The notes under the pieces: generated by a model
Databases searched by the model: none
What the model was told of the DNA's origin: nothing
What the model saw: only the letters and a program-made list of their open reading frames with translations
Position numbers and translations under genes: made by a program
In this document: piece by piece, positions 28,557 to 36,111 of the stretch
Layout: every line of letters begins with the position of its first letter
How positions within the stretch are numbered: position 1 is the first letter of the stretch
Source: Flammeovirga pacifica
Lineage (GTDB): Bacteria; Bacteroidota; Bacteroidia; Cytophagales; Flammeovirgaceae
DNA length: 64,000 nucleotides
Reading direction: 5' to 3'
NCBI RefSeq assembly: GCF_000807855.2
Contig: NZ_JRYR02000001.1
Coordinates: forward strand, 2,965,285 to 3,029,284

Positions 28557-29605
28557 TGAAAAAAATTAATTTTACTCTTCCGTTCCCTCCTGATCATCCA
28601 GGTGGAGGTACCAAAATGGTATTCGAAAATGCTAATTATTTAGCCAAAAAAGGATATGATGTAGCCATCTACAGTAATTCTCTAACCAAAGGAATGCATA
28701 AAGGGAATAAGTGGGTAAAATATTTTAAAAATAGGTTATCAAAAAAATACATTCCGAAGTGGTTTGATTTAGATAAGAGTATTCAACACTTTACAGTACC
28801 TGAATTTAAAGATCGTTTTATTCGTGATGCTGATGTAATTATCTCAACATGGCATCAAACAGCCATAGATTGTAGTAAGCTATCTGATAAAAAGGGTAAA
28901 AAGATTAACTACGTTCAAGATTATGAAATATGGGATAACCGCGAAGAAACAGTACATCAATCCTATCAATTAAATAATGTCGAGTTCGTAGTTATCTCAA
29001 AATATTTAGAAAAAATACTAACTAAATTCTCTAGTAATGTACACTTTATTCCATATGGAATTGATACGTTTAATTTTCAAATCAAAACACCAATAAACGA
29101 AAGAAATCCTTATAGTATTTCTATGTTATATTCTGAGGAAGCAAGAAAAAATGTTCATGTAGCCATTGAAGCACTTAAAATATTAAAAAAAGAATTTCCT
29201 CAGTTAGAAGCACATTTTTTTGGTGTAAAAGAACGATCTGAAAAAATACCACAAGATTGGATCAATTATTACCAACAACCTAAAAGTGTTTCTGATATTT
29301 ATAATAATTCAGCCATCTTTCTTCAAGCTTCCTACCAGGAAGGGTTATCTTTAAACCCAATGGAAGCAAAGGCATCAGGTTGTGCTAGTATTTATACCAA
29401 TATTGATGGGCACATTGATCATTCAAAAGATAATGAAAATTGTCTTTTGGTTCCGATTAATGATGTTCAAGCATTTGTAAATAAAATAAGACTATTAATA
29501 AATGACCAAGCGCTAAGAATCAACATTGCTCAGAAAGGTCATGATCATATAGTTTCTAATTATTCTTGGGAAAAATCAATCAATAAATTAGAAACCCTTT
29601 TCTAG
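28556..29605 (+). CDS. GT4-type glycosyltransferase
   Basis: 349-aa GT-B enzyme. The N-terminal LPFPPDHPGGGTKMVFENANYLAKKGYDV is a typical acceptor-side loop. FVVISKYLEKIL and FIPYGIDTFNF mark the domain junction. The donor side is recognisable in SISMLYSEEARKNVHVAIEAL and in QASYQEGLSLNPMEAKASGCASIYT, which holds the conserved Glu pair (EGLSLNPxE). The GTG start overlaps the upstream stop by one base. The role is sugar addition to the lipid-linked glycan. Confidence 0.88.
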   Translation: MKKINFTLPFPPDHPGGGTKMVFENANYLAKKGYDVAIYSNSLTKGMHKGNKWVKYFKNRLSKKYIPKWFDLDKSIQHFTVPEFKDRFIRDADVIISTWHQTAIDCSKLSDKKGKKINYVQDYEIWDNREETVHQSYQLNNVEFVVISKYLEKILTKFSSNVHFIPYGIDTFNFQIKTPINERNPYSISMLYSEEARKNVHVAIEALKILKKEFPQLEAHFFGVKERSEKIPQDWINYYQQPKSVSDIYNNSAIFLQASYQEGLSLNPMEAKASGCASIYTNIDGHIDHSKDNENCLLVPINDVQAFVNKIRLLINDQALRINIAQKGHDHIVSNYSWEKSINKLETLF

Positions 29606-29631
29606 TTTCATATAAATTTAACACTGATATA

Positions 29632-30423
29632 ATGGCAAATAATTGTGTAGTTGTTATTCCTGTTTATAAGGAGACACTTACAGATTACGAAAAAATTTCT
29701 TTACAACAGGGATTGAAAGTATTACATCAAAGAGATATAATATTTATTGCTCCTGTTGGGCTTGATTTGTCGTATTATCAATCTTTATCAGAAACTCCAA
29801 TAGGTACCCAATTCTTTGATAAAGACTACTTCAAGGATATCAAAGGCTATAACCGTCTGATGGTTTCTAAGGAGTTTTATAGTGCTTTTGATACTTATAA
29901 ATTCATGCTTATTTATCAAACAGACTGCTTTATTTTTAGAGATGAACTAGACGATTGGTGTCGACGAAATTACTCTTACGTTGGTGCTCCTTGGCCAGAA
30001 AATGATGGTTCTGGGAATGTATGGTTTAAATATGTAGGTAATGGTGGTTTTTCTTTAAGAAAGATATCAGATCATCTTAAAGTATTAGAGGATACAGCGT
30101 CAGTAACTAAAACACTCTTTTCTTTTAATGGTTCTCGTTTTTCAAGTTGGTATGCATTATTTCGTTTACGTAAGAATGATTGGTCAGTTTATAAAGAAAG
30201 TGATAAAAATGAAGATATGTTTTTTGGTAAAAATTCAACTAAATCTTTCAACTATTTCACTACCCCACCGGCAGATGAAGCCTTAGATTTTGGTATGGAA
30301 TTAAGAGCAAAAGAAGTTTTTAAATACCATAATGAAAGACTTCCAATGGGTATTCATGCTTGGTGGAAAGACGATTTCGATTTATGGAAACCATTTATTG
30401 AAAAAGAAGGATATACGCTTTAG
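29632..30423 (+). CDS. DUF5672 glycosyltransferase-like protein
   Basis: 263 aa. VVVIPVYKETLTDYEKISLQQGLKVL at the start, MLIYQTDCFIFRDELDDWCRRNYSYVGAPWP and YVGNGGFSLRK in the middle are hallmark stretches of DUF5672, a GT-A-like family of glycan loci. The acidic TDC and the NGGFSLR loop probably form the donor site. It is the last rightward gene of the cluster and its final 4 nt overlap the convergent GT4 gene. Confidence 0.83.
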   Translation: MANNCVVVIPVYKETLTDYEKISLQQGLKVLHQRDIIFIAPVGLDLSYYQSLSETPIGTQFFDKDYFKDIKGYNRLMVSKEFYSAFDTYKFMLIYQTDCFIFRDELDDWCRRNYSYVGAPWPENDGSGNVWFKYVGNGGFSLRKISDHLKVLEDTASVTKTLFSFNGSRFSSWYALFRLRKNDWSVYKESDKNEDMFFGKNSTKSFNYFTTPPADEALDFGMELRAKEVFKYHNERLPMGIHAWWKDDFDLWKPFIEKEGYTL

Positions 30424-31499
30424 TCGATAAGAAGATCTTTATATAACTTAAAATAAGTCATCGCATTTTTTTCCCAATTAAATTGAGAAGCATACTCCTT
30501 TAATGTTTCTTCATTTTCGTTCTGATTCAAATAGTGTTGTGCCACTTTATTTTTAACTACTTCTGCCATTTTCTTAGGATCAAAGTCTTCCCAGTAAGCA
30601 GCACTTTCTCCTCCTACTTCTGGCAAACTAGTTAAATTAGAACACACAACAGGTTTCCCACAATACATTGCTTCAATAATAGGTAACCCGAATCCTTCAT
30701 ATAAAGAAGGAAATAAAAAGGCATTACACTCATTATATAAGTAGTTTTTTTCCTCTGTTGTTACCTCTCCTATCATTTTCACTCTATCCGTCAATTGATG
30801 TTCTTCTATCAAATCAGAAATCTGCTGTACATAATCTTCTTTTGACGGAGAACCAGCAATGTATAAATGATACTCTTCATCTGTATATTTCATCATTTCC
30901 ACAAGTATGTGAAAATTTTTCTTGGGCATCACTGTTCCAATTGTAAAAAAGAACTTATTCGTTGAGGTAATAGAAGCTGGTTTTGACGTTGGTTGATTGT
31001 AAGGAGATTCTACACCATTGGAAACTACTTTAATATTCAGTCCTTCAGGTACCTTCAAGTATTGCTTTACAATATCTTTCGTAAACTGAGAAATTGTAGT
31101 GATAAGAGTAGCATTATTTACATGTTTTTGAAGCTTTTGTAGTTTCTTTTTCCACACTTCTTCTTTTTCTTCAAAAACATAATTCAAATCATGAATCGTA
31201 AGTATATTCTTCTTCCCTTTTGACACATAATATTTTGTCATTTGATTTGTTATATGAACTAAATCAACATCACTATCAAAAGGAATAATATTCTTCTTTT
31301 TAAGTATTGATAATTTTTGAATAGAATAATTACGAGTATCTAAATGGGATACTGATTGAGTATCTGATACTAAAACCTCCCAGTTAAATTGATCTTGTTC
31401 TATCGTAAATAATGCATTCCCAAAATTAATAGACACATTACCAAGACCACAATAAGGTATTTTTAGCTTATCTAAATCAATAAGTATCTTTTGCTTCAT
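30420..31499 (-). CDS. GT4-type glycosyltransferase, paralogue of the C-terminal half of the upstream fusion
   Basis: 359-aa GT-B enzyme. The donor-binding region reads FFFTIGTVMPKKNFHILVEMMKY and FLFPSLYEGFGLPIIEAMYCGKPVV, with the GT4 EGFGLPxxE motif intact. From the first residues (KILIDLDKLKIPYCGLGNVSINFGNAL) to the end it aligns with residues 260-616 of the neighbouring gene, showing a local duplication. It has no GT2 domain. It follows that gene by one base and is probably translated with it. Confidence 0.88.
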   Translation of the reverse strand: MKQKILIDLDKLKIPYCGLGNVSINFGNALFTIEQDQFNWEVLVSDTQSVSHLDTRNYSIQKLSILKKKNIIPFDSDVDLVHITNQMTKYYVSKGKKNILTIHDLNYVFEEKEEVWKKKLQKLQKHVNNATLITTISQFTKDIVKQYLKVPEGLNIKVVSNGVESPYNQPTSKPASITSTNKFFFTIGTVMPKKNFHILVEMMKYTDEEYHLYIAGSPSKEDYVQQISDLIEEHQLTDRVKMIGEVTTEEKNYLYNECNAFLFPSLYEGFGLPIIEAMYCGKPVVCSNLTSLPEVGGESAAYWEDFDPKKMAEVVKNKVAQHYLNQNENEETLKEYASQFNWEKNAMTYFKLYKDLLID

Positions 31500-31500
31500 A

Positions 31501-33351
31501 TTATAATTCTAACAAATCCTTATACAACTGATGATATTCTTCTGCATTTTTCTCCCAAGTAAATTGAGAAGCATACTCAAATATTTCTTTTTCTTTATTC
31601 TCTTTATCCTTATTAAAATCCTCCAAACCTTCTTTTAATACTTTTGCCATATATTTTGGATCAAAAGTCTCCCAATAATAGACATGGTTTTTCCCTATCT
31701 CGGGTAATGACGTTTTATTAGAAGAAAAAGTAGGTTTTTTAGCATACATCGACTCTATTATCGGTAAACCAAAACCTTCTAACAAGGATGGAAATAAAAA
31801 TGCCTCGCAATTTTTAAACAAATATGACTTTTCTTCATCTTTAATTGGACCCAAAAGGATAATTTTATTTTCTAATCCTTTCTCCACAATTAAATCCAAT
31901 ATCTGTTGTACATATTTGGGTTTTTCTAAATTACCTGCGATATAAAGCTTATGATTTGATGTCACATGTTCCATCATTTCCACAAGAGTATGGAAATTTT
32001 TCTTAGGCATAATTGTACCTATAGTAAAAAAGAAAGGGGATTCATCAACCATATCTGGTCGAATAGAACTATCTAATATTGGAGATTTAACTCCATTATA
32101 GATTACTTTGACAGGCTTTTCTTTAGGTATTGATATATTCTGAAGCACAACATTTTTAGTGAATTCAGATATTACAGTAACAACATCAGATCGATCTACT
32201 GCCTCTTGAATTTTTTTTAATGTTTTTTGAGAATGACTTTCTCCTTTTTCATTCAAAAAATTCAAATCATGTATAGTGTAAATATTCTTCTTTGCATTTA
32301 CTGCTTTATAATTTGTCACCTGATGGGTTAGATGAAACAAATCAATATCTGAATCAATGGATTTTACACCATTTTTGGTCATGAAATCATGATACCTAAA
32401 TAAAATATCTCTACTATTACCAATGTATTTCTTTCTATCTTTTGACGATAATAAAAACTCCCACTGAATTGCTTCGTCTTGAATTTTAGCCAATTGATTA
32501 GAAAAATTAATACTCACTTGACCCAATCCACAATTAGGATATTTCAATCGTTCAAAATCTACTAATACCTTTTTCTTGTTTGAGTAATACTTGTTTTTAT
32601 AATTTAATTCAAACAGTTTGAAATATTTAAAAAACACATCAATTCCTATATAAGAAGATATTAGTAAACCTCTCCAACCAAACTTAAAACCACTTTTCAG
32701 AAAATAACTTCTAAAAAAAGCAAAGATTGATTTAATGATAATCATAAATGGACTAACCTTCTTCTCACCACAGTTTTGCTTTGCATACAACCCTGTATAC
32801 AATTGCATTTTAGTGATGATCTCATCTATTGAGGTATAAGACTCATGAAGTAAGTTTCCTTTAAGATTAACTTTCTTAAGATGATCAGTTTCCACAGTTT
32901 CATGTACTTCGGCATTAGTAAACTGTGTTGATTTTCTATTGAATAATCTAGTAACAAATTCATTTCCCCAATCTGTACCGGAAATTACTTTACCTAAATA
33001 TTCATTAGATCGGTGCATCAGACCAACATTGTCTAACTTAGTAAGGTCAAAACTCTTAATTTCATTTAGTAATTGCTCATCGGGTACCTCGTCAGAATCA
33101 ATAGAAAACACCCAATCATTTGTTGCATGTGAAGCAGCTAAGTTCTTTAATGGACCAAAACCAATAAATTCAGAATGATAAACTTTCACATTGTCATACA
33201 TTGCTGCAATGTCTAAAGATTTATCAGTTGAACCATTATCAAGAATGACTACTTCTTCAAAGTTTTCAAGAGAGTTAAGCGTAGTGATTAAAGAATTTTC
33301 AGCATTCTTTAAAATCATTATCGCCGATATATTTTTAATTTTCTGCTCCAT
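31501..33351 (-). CDS. Bifunctional glycosyltransferase: GT2 (WaaE-like) fused to GT4
   Basis: 616-aa fusion. Residues 1-250 form a complete GT2 domain of the LPS-core WaaE/KdtX-like type: ISAIMILKNAENSL, VVILDNGSTDKS, SIDSDEVPDE, then NAEVHETV and an amphipathic C-terminal tail (about 200-250) typical of that subfamily. Residues about 260-616 form a complete GT4 domain with FFTIGTIMPKKNFHTLVEMM and FLFPSLLEGFGLPIIESMY. Both active sites look intact, so the protein could add two successive sugars. There is no internal ATG at the junction. It lies directly downstream of an MsbA-like exporter gene (no gap) and upstream of the GT4 paralogue. Confidence 0.88.
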   Translation of the reverse strand: MEQKIKNISAIMILKNAENSLITTLNSLENFEEVVILDNGSTDKSLDIAAMYDNVKVYHSEFIGFGPLKNLAASHATNDWVFSIDSDEVPDEQLLNEIKSFDLTKLDNVGLMHRSNEYLGKVISGTDWGNEFVTRLFNRKSTQFTNAEVHETVETDHLKKVNLKGNLLHESYTSIDEIITKMQLYTGLYAKQNCGEKKVSPFMIIIKSIFAFFRSYFLKSGFKFGWRGLLISSYIGIDVFFKYFKLFELNYKNKYYSNKKKVLVDFERLKYPNCGLGQVSINFSNQLAKIQDEAIQWEFLLSSKDRKKYIGNSRDILFRYHDFMTKNGVKSIDSDIDLFHLTHQVTNYKAVNAKKNIYTIHDLNFLNEKGESHSQKTLKKIQEAVDRSDVVTVISEFTKNVVLQNISIPKEKPVKVIYNGVKSPILDSSIRPDMVDESPFFFTIGTIMPKKNFHTLVEMMEHVTSNHKLYIAGNLEKPKYVQQILDLIVEKGLENKIILLGPIKDEEKSYLFKNCEAFLFPSLLEGFGLPIIESMYAKKPTFSSNKTSLPEIGKNHVYYWETFDPKYMAKVLKEGLEDFNKDKENKEKEIFEYASQFTWEKNAEEYHQLYKDLLEL

Positions 33352-35190
33352 CTATTGCGTATATTCCTGCATTTCCTGAAGTTTCTTATAAATGCCGTTC
33401 TCTTTACTCATTAAATCAACATGAGTACCTTGTTCAACAACCTCTCCTTCTTTAATTACTAAAATTTTATCTGCTTCTTGAATTGTAGATAAACGATGGG
33501 CAATCACAAGAACAGTTCTTCCTTTCATTAAATGTTGAATGGCATCTTGAACTAATTTTTCTGATTCTGTATCCAAAGCAGAAGTCGCTTCATCTAAAAT
33601 TAAAATTTCAGGATTCTTTAAAATGGCACGAGCAATACTTAACCTTTGCCTTTGACCTCCAGATAATTTAGATCCTCTATCTCCAATTACAGTTTCATAC
33701 CCATCATCAGTTTTTTCAATGAACTCGTGGGCATTTGCAATTTTTGCTGCTTTTTTAACTTCTTCTAAAGTAGTTTTAGCACCAAAAGCTATATTGTTAT
33801 AGATCGTATCATTAAATAGAATAGATTCTTGAGTAACAATACCCATATGTTCTCTTAAACTATTTAAAGTATAATCTTTGATATCGTGACCATCAATTTT
33901 CACTGATCCCTGACGTGGATCATAAAAACGTGGAATCAAATCTGCAATAGTAGATTTACCTCCTCCAGAAGGACCTACTAATGCTAACATCTGTCCTTTT
34001 TTAAGGTTAAAATCTATGCCTTTTAAAACATCATTATCTTCATATGCAAAACGTACATCTTCGAAAGTGATACCTTCTTGGAAAGAATCTAAAGATTTTG
34101 CATTTTCTTTATCTTTTATTTTTGTGTCAGCATCTAATAATTCAAAGATTCTCTCTGTAGCTGCAATCCCTCTTTGAATACTACTAATATTCCCTGATAT
34201 CGCTTTTACAGGATTTAATACTTGAGTAAAAAGTACTAAATATGCCATAAATTCTGCTGCTGATAAAGAAGGGTCTTCCGATAAAACTATTGTTCCTCCT
34301 AAGTATAAAAGAATACCTACAAATAATACCCCCATTGCTTCTGATAATGGTGAAGCCAATTCTCTTTTTGAGGCATATTTCGTAAATTCTTTAACATATC
34401 CTTGATTACTTTTTTCAAAAGATTTAGATACATATTTGTCTGCATTAAACCCTTTTACTACTCTCATACCTACAATAGTTTCATCAAGCACACCAAGTAT
34501 ATTACCTGTAATTTCTTGTAAGTTGTGAGAAACTGATCTTAGCTTTTTTGAAATTAATCCAATAGATATACCTGATAGAGGTAAAATCAAAAATACAAAC
34601 ATGGTCATTGTTGGAGATAGGTAAACCAATGTTCCAAAAAAGAAAATCAACATTACAGGATCTTTAATAAAAGTGACTATTGATCCAAAAGCAGCTTCAG
34701 ATTCTCCAACATCTGTTGTTGATCGTGCTATGATATCACTTTTTCTATTGTTTGTAAGGTAGCCTATATCCAAGGTTAATACCTTATCAAAAATTGATGT
34801 TCTAAGATTGGCAATAGCGTTTCTTTTATAAGATTCCGCCATTCTTCTTTCAATATACCTGAATATATTAGTAGCAAAAGAGGCAATAATAGTAAAACCA
34901 CAGATTAACATTAAAGCACTTAGTTTACCATGTTCGATCATTAAAATACCAAACTCTTGGTACATATAATCTTTTATAAAAGTAATATCAAATTGAAATT
35001 GATCTAATGTAAGGCGAGTTTCAGGTATTTGGAATGAGGTATCACTATTGAATAATACATCTAAAAGAGGAATCATCATTGTGAAATTCAGAAGACTGAA
35101 TACACTCATTAACAGGGTTACTCCAATGTATGGAAAAAAGAAACCAGTGAAGTTACCGGTAATCTTAACTAATCTTTGATATACTTTCAT
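33352..35190 (-). CDS. MsbA-like ABC exporter (fused membrane and ATPase domains)
   Basis: 612-aa ABC half-transporter that would work as a homodimer. Six membrane segments occupy about 1-330. The ATPase domain has Walker A GPSGGGKS, signature LSGGQRQR, Walker B ILILDEATSALD with the catalytic Glu present, and the switch His in VIAHRLST. It resembles lipid A/lipid-linked glycan flippases. Its position as first gene of an operon with two glycosyltransferases supports export of the glycan core made by this cluster. Confidence 0.88.
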   Translation of the reverse strand: MKVYQRLVKITGNFTGFFFPYIGVTLLMSVFSLLNFTMMIPLLDVLFNSDTSFQIPETRLTLDQFQFDITFIKDYMYQEFGILMIEHGKLSALMLICGFTIIASFATNIFRYIERRMAESYKRNAIANLRTSIFDKVLTLDIGYLTNNRKSDIIARSTTDVGESEAAFGSIVTFIKDPVMLIFFFGTLVYLSPTMTMFVFLILPLSGISIGLISKKLRSVSHNLQEITGNILGVLDETIVGMRVVKGFNADKYVSKSFEKSNQGYVKEFTKYASKRELASPLSEAMGVLFVGILLYLGGTIVLSEDPSLSAAEFMAYLVLFTQVLNPVKAISGNISSIQRGIAATERIFELLDADTKIKDKENAKSLDSFQEGITFEDVRFAYEDNDVLKGIDFNLKKGQMLALVGPSGGGKSTIADLIPRFYDPRQGSVKIDGHDIKDYTLNSLREHMGIVTQESILFNDTIYNNIAFGAKTTLEEVKKAAKIANAHEFIEKTDDGYETVIGDRGSKLSGGQRQRLSIARAILKNPEILILDEATSALDTESEKLVQDAIQHLMKGRTVLVIAHRLSTIQEADKILVIKEGEVVEQGTHVDLMSKENGIYKKLQEMQEYTQ

Positions 35191-35223
35191 ATTGCTCTTA
35201 GAGCTTTTTATTTAAAACTTTTA

Positions 35224-35231
35224 CAAAGGTA
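35224..35231 (-). promoter_or_regulatory. -7 box of the MsbA-like operon
   Basis: On the minus strand this reads TACCTTTG, matching TAnnTTTG, 33 nt before the start codon. The nearest upstream TTTG is 25 nt away, slightly longer than the usual range. Confidence 0.45.
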
Positions 35232-35333
35232 ATGATTGAATTGATAACCCTTGCATCAAAATTTATAATAACATTATAATTATTTAATGAATATACCCCT
35301 TCAAATTACCTGATAAAGACAATTGAAAAACAC

Positions 35334-35366
35334 TTGTATACAACTTCAATATTTTTTGTATTTTTG
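35334..35366 (+). promoter_or_regulatory. Promoter of the SDR-like gene
   Basis: TTG (35334-35336), a 22-nt spacer, then TATTTTTG (35359-35366). Both boxes fit the Bacteroidota pattern TTG-N17-23-TAnnTTTG. The start codon is 23 nt downstream. Confidence 0.7.
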
Positions 35367-35389
35367 ATTGTAGCATTTTTTAATAAAGT

Positions 35390-36043
35390 ATGAAACAAAG
35401 AATTGCCCTTATAATTGGCGGTACAGGTCTTATTGGTACTTCGCTTATTAATGAATTAATTGAATCTGACCAATACCGTAAGATCATCTCTATTGCCAGA
35501 AGACCACTTGGCCAGCCACATATTAAAGTTTCTGAGGTGATTACCAACCTTGATAATATTTCTAATCTTGAAATAAAAGAAGACATTACCGATGCTTTTT
35601 GCTGTTTAGGTACTACAATGAAAAAAGCTGGTTCAAAAGAAGCATTCTATCAAGTTGATTACAATTTTGTTATTGCTTTTGCTGAATTATCTAAAAAGAT
35701 ACAGGTTTCATCTTTCAATGTAGTTACTGCAATGGGTAGTAATAAAAATTCAAAAGTATATTATAACAGAGTAAAAGGGGAGGTTCAAGAAGAAGTAATA
35801 AAACTAAATTTTGATGTACTAAACATCTATCAACCTTCGTTATTGATAGGAGATAGAGATGAAACTCGATTAGGAGAAGATTTAGGTAAAATATTAAACA
35901 AAGTTCTTCGACCTATAATTCCAAAAAAATATCAAGGTATTAATGGAAAAAAAGTAGCCAAAAGCATGATTAGAACTGCTTTATCCTCTACTAAAAAGGT
36001 AAATATTCTTACTTCAGATCAACTTCAGACAATTGGAGAATAG
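35390..36043 (+). CDS. Atypical SDR / NAD(P)-binding protein
   Basis: 217-aa Rossmann-fold protein of the HTATIP2/TIP30-like atypical short-chain dehydrogenase group. The dinucleotide motif is IIGGTGLIGTSL at residues 8-19. CCLGTTMKKAGSKEAFYQVD, FNVVTAMGSNKNS and YNRVKGEVQEEV are family stretches; the last contains the conserved YxxxK (YYNRVKGE). Its reaction is unknown. It stands alone with its own promoter and the next gene is 68 nt downstream. Confidence 0.8.
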   Translation: MKQRIALIIGGTGLIGTSLINELIESDQYRKIISIARRPLGQPHIKVSEVITNLDNISNLEIKEDITDAFCCLGTTMKKAGSKEAFYQVDYNFVIAFAELSKKIQVSSFNVVTAMGSNKNSKVYYNRVKGEVQEEVIKLNFDVLNIYQPSLLIGDRDETRLGEDLGKILNKVLRPIIPKKYQGINGKKVAKSMIRTALSSTKKVNILTSDQLQTIGE

Positions 36044-36111
36044 TTTTTGTACTCTCATCTAATACTTCGTATCAAACTTCTTTATTCTATTATCACTTGA
36101 GATAATTTTTT

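Noticed and set aside
24018-35190. Treating the glycan cluster as a recently acquired island
   Set aside because: Base composition looks like the neighbours, and no integrase, tRNA target, IS or flanking repeat is visible.
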